Source: Cinclus cinclus (lineage: Eukaryota > Chordata > Aves > Passeriformes > Cinclidae). From it: a stretch of 64,000 nt of DNA. Position numbers and translations under genes: made by a program. The stretch covers positions 7,720,033 to 7,784,032 of the forward strand of contig NC_085071.1 in NCBI RefSeq assembly GCF_963662255.1, in the 5' to 3' direction. The notes below the pieces were generated by a model. The model did no database searches and had not been told where the DNA came from. It saw only the letters and a list, made by a program, of their open reading frames with translations. This document shows positions 1 to 10,600 of the stretch, piece after piece. Each line of letters starts with the position of its first letter. Positions within the stretch are counted from its first letter, which is position 1.

Positions 1-397
1 CAAAATGACACCTGCCAAGTGGGCTCTTGAGTTTGGCTTCTTGGGGAAAATTGCCTCCTTTCGGAGTCAACTTGCCGGCGGCCCATGCAGGGCTTTTGCC
101 TACAAAAATTCCATAAGGACGAGGATTTCTCCCAGAACAAAGCTGCCCCCTCCTCCAAACCTGGCTGCCATCGGAGGCCCAAACGCGCCCTACAAAATGA
201 CATCTGCATTGTGGGTTCTTGAGTTTGGCTTCTTGGGGAAAAGTGCCTCCTTTTGGAGCCAACTTGCCTAACTTGCCTGCGGCCCGACCTGGGCTTTTGA
301 GTACAAAAATTCCATAAGGACGAGGATTTCTCCCAGACCAAAGCTGCCCCCTCCTCCAAACCTGGCTGCCATCGGAGGCCCAAACGCGCCCTACAAA

Positions 398-598
398 ATG
401 ACACCTGCCAAGTGGGCTCTTGAGTTTGGCTACTTGGGGAAAAGTGCCTCCTTTCAAAGCCAACTTGCCTAACTTGCCTGCGGCCCGTCCTGGGCTTTTG
501 CCTACAAAAATTCCAGAAGGACAAGGATTTCTCCCAGACCAAAGCTGCTCCCTCCTCCAAACCTGGCTGCCATCGGAGGCCCAAACGCGCCCTACAAA
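398..598 (+). repeat. Exemplar monomer: 201-bp class with TAACTTGCC insert
   Basis: This 201-bp monomer carries CAAAGCCAACTTGCC followed by a second TAACTTGCC before TGCGGCCCGTCC. The extra 9 bp is a direct duplication of the preceding AACTTGCCT and accounts for the whole 192 versus 201 difference. The insert puts a TAA stop into one plus-strand frame, which is why plus-strand open frames usually end at these monomers. It also shows GGACAAGG instead of GGACGAGG, a CpG to CpA change. Confidence 0.9.
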
Positions 599-1192
599 AT
601 GACATCTGCCAAGCGGGCTCTTGAGTTTGGCTTCTTGGGGAAAAGTGCCTCCTTTCGGAGTCAACTTGCCGGCGGCCCATGCAGGGCTTTTGCCTCCAAA
701 AATTCCATAAGGACGAGGATTTCTCCCAGAACAAAGCTGCCCCCTCCTCCAAACCTGGCTGCCATCGGAGGCCCAAACGCGCCCTACAAAATGACACCTG
801 CCAAGTGGGCTCTTGAGTTTGGCTTCTTGGGGAAAAGTGCCTCCTTTCAAAGCCAACTTGCCTAACTTGCCTGCGGCCCGTCCTGGGCTTTTGCCTACAA
901 AAATTCCAGAAGGACAAGGATTTCTCCCAGACCAAAGCTGCTCCCTCCTCCAAACCTGGCTGCCATCGGAGGCCCAAACGCGCCCTACAAAATGACATCT
1001 GCCAAGTGGGCTCTTGAGTTTGGCTTCTTGGGGAAAAGTGCCTCCTTTCGGAGCCAAATTGCCTAACTTGCCTGCGGCCCGTCCTGGGCTTTTGCCTCCA
1101 AAAATTCCAAAAGGACGAGGATTGCTCCCAGACCAAAGCTGCTCCCTCCTCCAAACCTGGCTGCCATCGGAGGCCCAAACGCGCCCCACAAA

Positions 1193-1384
1193 ATGACACC
1201 TGCATTGAGGGTTCTTGAGTTTGGCTTCCTGGGTAAAAGTGCCTCCTTTCGGAGTCAACTTGCCTGCGGCCCATGCAGGGCTTTTGCCTACAAAAATTCC
1301 AGAAGGACGAGGATTTCTCCCAGACCAAAGCTGCCCCCTCCTCCAAACCTGGCTGCCATCGGAGGCCCAAACGCGCCCCACCAA
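1193..1384 (+). repeat. Exemplar monomer: 192-bp GGAGTC / CATGCAGGG class
   Basis: This 192-bp monomer begins CACCTGCATTGAGGG. It has the linked variants TTTCGGAGTCAAC, TGCGGCCCATGCAGGGC and CCAGAAGG. It has no 9-bp insert and is 64 codons long with no stop in several frames. In the distal HOR this class is regularly followed by the GGGTGGAAG class. Confidence 0.9.
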
Positions 1385-1576
1385 ATGACACCTGCATTGA
1401 GGGTTCTTGAGTTTGGCTACCTGGGGAAAAGTGCCTCCTTTCGGAGTCAACTTGCCTGCGGCACATGCAGGGCTTTTGCCTACAAAAATTCCAGAAGGAC
1501 GAGGATTTCTCCCAGACCAAAGCTGCCCCCTCCTCCAAACCTGGCTGCCATCGGAGGCCCAAACGTGCCCTACAAA

Positions 1577-1768
1577 ATGACACCTGCCAAGTGGGCTCTT
1601 GAGTTTGGCTTCTTGGGTGGAAGTGCCTCCTTTCAAAGCCAACTTGCCTGCGGCACGTCCTGGGCTTTTCCCTACAAAAATTCCATAAGGACGAGGATTT
1701 CTCCCAGACCAAAGCTGCCCCCTCCTCCAAACCTGGCTGCCATCGGAGGCCCAAACGCGCCCTACAAA
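1577..1768 (+). repeat. Exemplar monomer: 192-bp GGGTGGAAG class
   Basis: This 192-bp monomer is marked by CTTGGGTGGAAGTGCC in place of CTTGGGGAAAAGTGCC, together with TTTCAAAGCC and the CGTCCTGGGC segment. It usually follows a GGAGTC / CATGCAGGG monomer whose end carries AAACGTGCCC. The CGCG to CGTG change therefore travels with this dimer. Confidence 0.88.
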
Positions 1769-1969
1769 ATGACATCTGCCAAGTGGGCTCTTGAGTTTGG
1801 CTTCTTGCGGAAAAGTGCCTCCTTTCAAAGCCAACTTGCCTAACTAGCCTGCGGCCCGTGCTGGGCTTTAGACTACAAAAATTCCATAAGGACGAGGATT
1901 TCTCCCAGACCAAAGCTGCCCCCTCCTCCAAACCTGGCTGCCATCGGAGGCCCAAACGCGCCCCACAAA
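1769..1969 (+). repeat. Exemplar monomer: 201-bp TAACTAGCC / TTTAGAC class
   Basis: This 201-bp monomer has the 9-bp insert in the form TAACTAGCC, then CCCGTGCTGGGCTTTAGAC in place of TTTTGCC before TACAAAAATT. It often carries CTTGCGGAAAAG. The class recurs throughout the array, for example near 8598, 22672 and 63106, and sits at the end of each complete distal HOR copy. Confidence 0.88.
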
Positions 1970-2170
1970 ATGACATCTGCATTGAGGGTTCTTGAGTTTG
2001 GCTTCTTGGGGAAAAGTGCCTCCTTTCGGAATCAACTTCCCTAACTTGCCTGCGGCCCATGTGGGGTTTTTGCCTACAAAAATTCCATAAGGACGAGGAT
2101 TTCTCCCAGACCAAAGCTGCCCCCTCCTCCAAACCTGGCTGCCATCGGAGGCCCAAACGCGCCCTACAAA
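1970..2170 (+). repeat. Exemplar monomer: 201-bp CATGTGGGG class
   Basis: This 201-bp monomer has the insert and the linked run CCCATGTGGGGTTTTTGCC. The same class, sometimes as CATGCGGGG, recurs near 3712, 13682, 21110, 25043 and 36333. It also forms the second-last full monomer before the telomere, at 63307-63507. Confidence 0.85.
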
Positions 2171-2361
2171 ATGACACCTGCCAAGTGGGCTCTTGAGTTT
2201 GGCTTCTTGGGGAAAAGTGACTCCTTTCAAAACCAAGTTGCCTGCGTCCCGTCCTGGGCTTTTGCTACAAAAATTCCATAAAGACGAGGATTCCTCCCAG
2301 ACCAAAGCTGCCCCCTCCTCCAAACCTGGCTGCCATCGGAGGCCCAAACGCGCCCTACAAA
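2171..2361 (+). repeat. Exemplar monomer: 191-bp GTGACTCC class
   Basis: This 191-bp monomer carries four linked marks: GTGACTCC for GTGCCTCC, TTTCAAAACCAA, TGCGTCCCGTCC, and a one-base deletion giving TTTTGCTACAAAA. The deletion shifts the codon phase, so reading frames change at every member of this class. The same class appears near 2362, 9000 and 29712, and as alternate monomers in the distal HOR. Confidence 0.9.
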
Positions 2362-2744
2362 ATGACACCTGCCAAGTCGGCTCTTGAGTTTGGCTTCTTG
2401 GGGAAAAGTGACTCCTTTCAAAACCAAGTTGCCTGCGTCCCGTCCTGGGCTTTTGCTACAGAAATTCCATAAGGACGAGGATTCCTCCCAGACCAAAGCT
2501 GCCCCCTCCTCCAAACCTGGCTGCCATCGGAGGCCCAAACGCGCCCTACAAAATGACATCTGCCAAGTGGGCTCTTGAGTTTGGCTTTCTGGGGAAAAGT
2601 GCCTCCTTTCGGAGTCAACTTGCCTGCGGCTCATGCAGGGCTTTTGCCTCCAAAAATTCCATAAGGACGAGGATTTCTCCCAGACCAAAGCTGCCCCCTC
2701 CTCCAAACCTGGCTGCCATCGGAGGCCCAAACGTGCCCTACAAA

Positions 2745-2936
2745 ATGACACCTGCCAAGTGGGCTCTTGAGTTTGGCTTCTTGGGGAAAATTGCCTCCTT
2801 TCGGAGTCAACTTGCCGGCGGCCCATGCAGGGCTTTTGCCTACAAAAATTCCATAAGGACGAGGATTTCTCCCAGACCAAAGCTGCCCCCTCCTCCAAAC
2901 CTGGCTGCCATCGGAGGCCCAAACGCGCCCTACAAA
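2745..2936 (+). repeat. Exemplar monomer: 192-bp AAAATTGCC / GCCGGCGGCCC class
   Basis: This 192-bp monomer has GGGGAAAATTGCCTCC and CTTGCCGGCGGCCC, in place of AAAAGTGCC and CTTGCCTGCGGCCC. It recurs near 4487, 6643, 10943, 15636, 18366, 27967, 33420, 43371 and 48252, nearly always after a monomer with TGCGGCTCATGCAGG. This marks a conserved dimer that moves as a unit. Confidence 0.85.
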
Positions 2937-3774
2937 ATGACACCTGCCAAGTCGGATCTTGAGTTTGGCTTCTTGGGGAAAAGTGACTCCTTTCAAAACC
3001 AACTTGCCTGCGTCCCGTCCTGGGCTTTTGCTACAAAAATTCCATAAGGACGAGGATTCCTCCCAGACCAAAGCTGCCCCCTCCTCCAAACCTGGCTGCC
3101 ATCGGAGGCCCAAACGCGCCCTACAAAATGACACCTGCCAAGTCGGCTCTTGAGTTTGGCTTCTTGGGGAAAAGTGCCTCCTTTCAAAGCCAACTTGCCT
3201 AACTTGCCTGCGGCCCGTCCTGGGCTTTTGCCTACAAAAATTCCAGAAGGACAAGGATTTCTCCCAGACCAAAGCTGCTCCCTCCTCCAAACCTGGCTGC
3301 CATCGGAGGCCCAAACGCGCCCTACAAAATGACATCTGCCAAGTGGGCTCTTGAGTTTGGCTTCTTGGGGAAAAGTGACTCCTTTCAAAACCAACTTGCC
3401 TGCGTCCCGTCCCGGACGTTTGCTACAAAAATTCCATAAGGACGAGGATTCCTCCCAGACCAAAGCTGCCCCCTCCGCCAAACCTGGCTGCCATCGGAGG
3501 CCCAAACGCGCCCTACAAAATGACATCTGCCAAGCGGGCTCTTGAGTTTGGCTTTCTGGGGAAAAGTGCCTCCTTTCGGAGTCAACTTGCCGGAGGCCCA
3601 TGCAGGGCTTTTGCCTCCAAAAATTCCATAAGGACGAGGATTTCTCCCAGACCAAAGCTGCCCCCTCCTCCAAACCTGGCTGCCATCGGAGGCCCAAACG
3701 CGCCCTACAAAATGACACCTGCCAAGTGGGCTCTTGAGTTTTGCTTCTTGGGGAAAAGTGCCTCCTTTCGGAGT

Positions 3775-4678
3775 CAACTTCCCTAACTTGCCTGCGGCCC
3801 ATGTGGGGTTTTTGCCTACAAAAATTCCATAAGGACGAGGATTTCTCCCAGACCAAAGCTGCCCCCTCCTCCAAACCTGGCTGCCATCGGAGGCCCAAAC
3901 GCGCCCTACAAAATGACACCTGCCAAGTGGGCTCTTGAGTTTGGCTTCTTGGGGAAAAGTGACTCCTTTCAAAACCAACTTGCCTGCGTCCCGTCCTGGG
4001 CTTTTGCTACAAAAATTCCATAAGGACGAGGATTCCTCCCAGACCAAAGCTGCCCCCTCCTCCAAACCTGGCTGCCATCGGAGGCCCAAACGCGCCCTAC
4101 AAAATGACACCTGCCAAGTCGGCTCTTGAGTTTGGCTTCTTGGGGAAAAGTGACTCCTTTCAAAACCAAGTTGCCTGCGTCCCGTCCTGGGCTTTTGCTA
4201 CAGAAATTCCATAAGGACGAGGATTCCTCCCAGACCAAAGCTGCCCCCTCCTCCAAACCTGGCTGCCATCGGAGGCCCAAACGCGCCCTACAAAATGACA
4301 TCTGCCAAGTGGGCTCTTGAGTTTGGCTTTCTGGGGAAAAGTGCCTCCTTTCGGAGTCAACTTGCCTGCGGCTCATGCAGGGCTTTTGCCTCCAAAAATT
4401 CCATAAGGACGAGGATTTCTCCCAGACCAAAGCTGCCCCCTCCTCCAAACCTGGCTGCCATCGGAGGCCCAAACGCGCCCTACAAAATGACACCTGCCAA
4501 GTGGGCTCTTGAGTTTGGCTTCTTGGGGAAAATTGCCTCCTTTCGGAGTCAACTTGCCGGCGGCCCATGCAGGGCTTTTGCCTACAAAAATTCCATAAGG
4601 ACGAGGATTTCTCCCAGAACAAAGCTGCCCCCTCCTCCAAACCTGGCTGCCATCGGAGGCCCAAACGCGCCCTACAAA
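3775..4678 (+). repeat. Second copy of the 1742-bp-offset duplication
   Basis: This is the partner of 2033-2936. The match ends at the next monomer, which is CTGCATTGTGGG here but CTGCCAAGTCGG in the first copy. Confidence 0.82.
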
Positions 4679-7600
4679 ATGACATCTGCATTGTGGGTTC
4701 TTGAGTTTGGCTTCTTGGGGAAAAGTGCCTCCTTTCGGAGCCAACTTGCCTAACTAGCCTGCGTCCCGTCCTGGGCTTTTGAGTACAAAAATTCCATAAG
4801 GACGAGGATTTCTCCCAGACCAAAGCTGCCCCCTCCTCCAAACCTGGCTGCCATCGGAGGCCCAAACGCGCCCTACAAAATGACACCTGCCAAGTGGGCT
4901 CTTGAGTTTGGCTTCTTGGGGAAAAGTGCCTCCTTTCAAAGCCAACTTGCCTAACTTGCCTGCGGCCCGTCCTGGGCTTTTGCCTACAAAAATTCCAGAA
5001 GGACAAGGATTTCTCCCAGACCAAAGCTGCTCCCTCCTCCAAACCTGGCTGCCATCGGAGGCCCAAACGCGCCCTACAAAATGACATCTGCCAAGTGGGC
5101 TCTTGAGTTTGGCTTCTTGGGGAAAAGTGACTCCTTTCAAAGCCAACTTGCCTGCAGCCCGTGCTGGGCTTTAGACTACAAAAATTCCATAAGGACGAGG
5201 ATTCCTCCCAGACCAAAGCTGCCCCCTCCGCCAAACCTGGCTGCCATCGGAGGCCCAAACGCGCCCTACAAAATGACATCTGCCAAGCGGGCTCTTGAGT
5301 TTGGCTTTCTGGGGAAAAGTGCCTCCTTTCGGAGTCAACTTGCCGGAGGCCCATGCAGGGCTTTTGCCTCCAAAAATTCCATAAGGACGAGGATTTCTCC
5401 CAGACCAAAGCTGCCCCCTCCTCCAAACCTGGCTGCCATCGGAGGCCCAAACGCGCCCTACAAAATGACACCTGCCAAGTGGGCTCTTGAGTTTGGCTTC
5501 TTGGGGAAAAGTGCCTCCTTTCGGAGCCAACTTGCCTAACTAGCCTGCGGCCTGTGCTGGGCTTTTGCCTACAAAAATTCCATAAGGACGAGGATTTCTC
5601 CCAGACCAAAGCTGCCCCCTCCTCCAAACCTGGCTGCCATCAGAGGCCCAAACGCGCCCTACAAAATGACATCTGCCAAGTGGGCTCTTGAGTTTGGCTT
5701 CTTGGGGAAAAGTGCCTCCTTTCGGAGCCAAATTGCCTAACTTGCCTGCGGCCCGTCCTGGGCTTTTGCCTCCAAAAATTCCAGAAGGACGAGGATTTCT
5801 CCCAGACCAAAGCTGCCCCCTCCTCCAAACCTGGCTGCCATCGGAGGCCCAAACGCGCCCCACAAAATGACACCTGCATTGAGGGTTCTTGAGTTTGGCT
5901 TCCTGGGGAAAAGTGCCTCCTTTCGGAGTCAACTTGCCTGCGGCCCATGCAGGGCTTTTGCCTACAAAAATTCCAGAAGGACGAGGATTTCTCCCAGACC
6001 AAAGCTGCCCCCTCCTCCAAACCTGGCTGCCATCGGAGGCCCAAACGTGCCCTACAAAATGACACCTGCCAAGTGGGCTCTTGAGTTTGGCTTCTTGGGT
6101 GGAAGTGTCTCCTTTCAAAGCCAACTTGCCTAACTTGCCTGCGGCCCATGTGGGGTTTTTGCCTACAAAAATTCCATAAGGACGAGGATTTCTCCCAGAC
6201 CAAAGCTGCCCCCTCCTCCAAACCTGGCTGACATCGGAGGCCCAAACGCGCCCTACAAAATGACACCTGCCAAGTCGGCTCTTGAGTTTGGCTTCTTGGG
6301 GAAAAGTGACTCCTTTCAAAACCAACTTGCCTGCGTCCCGTCCTGGGCTTTTGCTACAAAAATTCCATAAGGACGAGGATTCCTCCCAGACCAAAGCTGC
6401 CCCCTCCTCCAAACCTGGCTGCCATCGGAGGCCCAAACGCGCCCTACAAAATGACATCTGCCAAGTGGGCTCTTGAGTTTGGCTTTCTGGGGAAAAGTGC
6501 CTCCTTTCGGAGTCAACTTGCCTGCGGCCCATGCAGGGCTTTTGCCTACAAAAATTCCATAAGGACGAGGATTTCTCCCAGACCAAAGCTGCCCCCTCCT
6601 CCAAACCTGGCTGCCATCGGAGGCCCAAACGCGCCCTACAAAATGACACCTGCCAAGTGGGCTCTTGAGTTTGGCTTCTTGGGGAAAATTGCCTCCTTTC
6701 GGAGTCAACTTGCCGGCGGCCCATGCAGGGCTTTTGCCTACAAAAATTCCAGAAGGACGAGGATTTCTCCCAGAACAAAGCTGCCCCCTCCTCCAAACCT
6801 GGCTGCCATCGGAGGCCCAAACGCGCCCTACAAAATGACATCTGCATTGTGGGTTCTTGAGTTTGGCTTCTTGGGGAAAAGTGCCTCCTTTCGGAGCCAA
6901 CTTGCCTAACTTGCCTGCGGCCCGTCCTGGGCTTTTGAGTACAAAAATTCCATAAGGACGAGGATTTCTCCCAGACCAAAGCTGCCCCCTCCTCCAAACC
7001 TGGCTGCCATCGGAGGCCCAAACGCGCCCTACAAAATGACACCTGCCAAGTGGTCTCTTGAGTTTGGCTTCTTGGGGAAAAGTGCCTCCTTTCAAAGACA
7101 ACTTGCCTAACTTGCCTGCGGCCCGTCCTGGGCTTTTGCCTACAAAAATTCCATAAGGACGAGGATTTCTCCCAGACCAAAGCTGCTCCCTCCTCCAAAC
7201 CTGGCTGCCATCGGAGGCCCAAACGCGCCCTACAAAATGACACCTGCCAAGTGGGCTCTTGAGTTTGGCTTCTTGGGGAAAAGTGACTCCTTTCAAAACC
7301 AACTTGCCTGCGTCCCGTCCCGGACGTTTGCTACAAAAATTCCATAAGGACGAGGATTCCTCCCAGACCAAAGCTGCCCCCTCCGCCAAACCTGGCTGCC
7401 ATCGGAGGCCCAAACGCGCCCTACAAAATGACATCTGCCAAGCGGGCTCTTGAGTTTGGCTTCTTGGGGAAAAGTGCCTCCTTTCGGAGTCAACTTGCCG
7501 GCGGACCATGCAGGGCTTTTGCCTCCAAAAATTCCAGAAGGACGAGGATTTCTCCCAGACCAAAGCTGCCCCCTCCTCCAAACCTGGCTGCCATCGGAGG

Positions 7601-10600
7601 CCCAAACGCGCCCTACAAAATGACACCTGCCAAGTGGGCTCTTGAGTTTGGCTTCTTGGGGAAAAGTGCCTCCTTTCGGAGCCAACTTGCCTAACTAGCC
7701 TGCGGCCTGTGCTGGGCTTTTGCCTACAAAAATTCCATAAGGACGAGGATTTCTCCCAGACCAAAGCTGCCCCCTCCTCCAAACCTGGCTGCCATCGGAG
7801 GCTCAAACGCGCCCTACAAAATGACATCTGCCAAGTGGGCTCTTGAGTTTGGCTTCTTGGGGAAAAGTGCCTCCTTTCGGAGCCAAATTGCCTAACTTGC
7901 CTGCGGCCCGTCCTGGGCTTTTGCCTCCAAAAATTCCATAAGGACGAGGATTGCTCCCAGACCAAAGCTGCTCCCTCCTCCAAACCTGGCTGCCATCGGA
8001 GGCCCAAACGCGCCCCACAAAATGACACCTGCATTGAGGGTTCTTGAGTTTGGCTTCCTGGGGAAAAGTGCTTCCTTTCGGAGTCAACTTGCCTGCGGCC
8101 CATGCAGGGCTTTTGCCTACAAAAATTCCATAAGGACGAGGATTTCTCCCAGACCAAAGCCGCCCCCTCCTCCAAACCTGGCTGCCATCGGAGGCCCAAA
8201 CGCGCCCCACCAAATGACACCTGCATTGAGGGTTCTTGAGTTTGGCTTCCTGGGGAAAAGTGCCTCCTTTCGGAGTCAACTTGCCTGCGGCCCATGCAGG
8301 GCTTTTGCCTACAAAAATTCCAGAAGGACGAGGATTTCTCCCAGACCAAAGCTGCCCCCTCCTCCAAACCTGGCTGCCATCGGAGGCCCAAACGTGCCCT
8401 ACAAAATGACACCTGCCAAGTGGGCTCTTGAGTTTGGCTTCTTGGGTGGAAGTGCCTCCTTTCAAAGCCAACTTGCCTGCGGCCGGTCCTGGTCTTTTGC
8501 CTCCAAAAATTCCATAAGGACGAGGATTTCTCCCAGACCAAAGCTGCCCCCTCCTCCAAACCTGGCTGCCATCGGAGGCCCAAACGCGCCCTACAAAATG
8601 ACATCTGCCAAGTGGGCTCTTGAGTTTGGCTTCTTGCGGAAAAGTGCCTCCTTTCAAAGCCAACTTGCCTAACTAGCCTGCGGCCCGTGCTGGGCTTTAG
8701 ACTACAAAAATTCCATAAGGACGAGGATTTCTAACAGACCAAAGCTGCCCCCTCCTCCAAACCTGGCTGCCATCGGAGGCCCAAACGCGCCCCACAAAAT
8801 GACATATGCATTGAGGGTTCTTGAGTTTGGCTTCTTGGGGAAAAGTGCCTCCTTTCGGAGTCAACTTCCCTAACTTGCCTGCGGCCCATGTGGGGTTTTT
8901 GCCTACAAAAATTCCATAAGGACGAGGATTTCTCCCAGACCAAAGCTGCCCCCTCCTCCAAACCTGGCTGCCATCGGAGGCCCAAACGCGCCCTACAAAA
9001 TGACACCTGCCAAGTCGGATCTTGAGTTTGGCTTCTTGGGGAAAAGTGACTCCTTTCAAAACCAACTTGCCTGCGTCCCGTCCTGGGCTTTTGCTACAAA
9101 AATTCCATAAGGACGAGGATTCCTCCCAGACCAAAGCTGCCCCCTCCTCCAAACCTGGCTGCCATCGGAGGCCCAAACGCGCCCTACAAAATGACACCTG
9201 CCAAGTCGGCTCTTGAGTTTGGCTTCTTGGGGAAAAGTGACTCCTTTCAAAACCAACTTGCCTGCGTCCCGTCCTGGGCTTTTGCTACAAAAATTCCATA
9301 AGGACGAGGATTCCTCCCAGACCAAAGCTGCCCCCTCCTCCAAACCTGGCTGCCATCGGAGGCCCAAACGCGCCCTACAAAATGACACCTGCCAAGTGGG
9401 CTCTTGAGTTTGGCTTTCTGGGGAAAAGTGCCTCCTTTCGGAGTCAACTTGCCTGCGGCTCATGCAGGGGTTTTGCCTCCAAAAATTCCATAAGGACGAG
9501 GATTTCTCCCAGACCAAAGCTGCCCCCTCCTCCAAACCTGGCTGCCATCGGAGGCCCAAACGCGCCCTACAAAATGACACCTGCCAAGTGGGCTCTTGAG
9601 TTTGGCTTCTTGGGGAAAAGTGCCTCCTTTCAAAGCCAACTTGCCTAACTTGCCTGCGGCCCGTCCTGGGCTTTTGCCTACAAAAATTCCAGAAGGACGA
9701 GGATTTCTCCCAGACCAAAGCTGCTCCCTCCTCCAAACCTGGCTGCCATCGGAGGCCCAAACGCGCCCTACAAAATGACATCTGCCAAGTGGGCTCTTGA
9801 GTTTGGCTTCTTGGGGAAAAGTGACTCCTTTCAAAACCAACTTGCCTGCGTCCCGTCCCGGACGTTTGCTACAAAAATTCCATAAGGACGAGGATTCCTC
9901 CCAGACCAAAGCTGCCCCCTCCGCCAAACCTGGCTGCCATCGGAGGCCCAAACGCGCCCTACAAAATGACATCTGCCAAGCGGGCTCTTGAGTTTGGCTT
10001 CTTGGGGAAAAGTGCCTCCTTTCGGAGTCAACTTGCCTGCGGCCCATGCAGGGCTTTAGCCTCCAAAAATTCCATAAGGACGAGGATTTCTCCCAGACCA
10101 AAGCTGCCCCCTCCTCCAAACCTGGCTGCCATCGGAGGCCCAAACGCGCCCTACAAAATGACACCTGCCAAGTAGGCTCTTGAGTTTGGCTTCTTGGGGA
10201 AAAGTGCCTCCTTTCGGAGCCAACTTGCCTAACTAGCCTGCGGCCTGTGCTGGGCTTTTGCCTACAAAAATTCCATAAGGACGAGGATTTCTCCCAGACC
10301 AAAGCTGCCCCCTCCTCCAAACCTGGCTGCCATCAGAGGCCCAAACGCGCCCCACAAAATGACATCTGCCAAGTGGGCTCTTGAGTTTGGCTTCTTGGGG
10401 AAAAGTGCCTCCTTTCGGAGCCAAATTGCCTAACTTGCCTGCGGCCCGTCCTGGGCTTTTGCCTCCAAAAATTCCAGAAGGACGAGGATTTCTCCCAGAC
10501 CAAAGCTGCCCCCTCCTCCAAACCTGGCTGCCATCGGAGGCCCAAACGCGCCCCACAAAATGACACCTGCATTGAGGGTTCTTGAGTTTGGCTTCCTGGG

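Larger units (their letters stand above)
2033..2936 (+). repeat. First copy of a 1742-bp-offset duplication
   Basis: Starting at the unusual TCAACTTCCCTAAC, the monomer order here is repeated at 3775-4678. It runs CATGTGGGG class, two 191-bp monomers, the TGCGGCTCATGCAGG monomer, then the AAAATTGCC monomer. Starts 2171, 2362, 2553 and 2745 pair with 3913, 4104, 4295 and 4487, always 1742 bp apart. The rare ACAGAAATTCC variant (2459 and 4200) is shared. Confidence 0.82.

Noticed and set aside
840..860. Short inverted repeats within the monomer (CTCC-TTTC-GGAG and CAAG...CTTG) as hairpin regulatory sites
   Set aside because: Stems are only four base pairs and one is lost in the CAAAGCC class, so there is no sign of conservation for structure.
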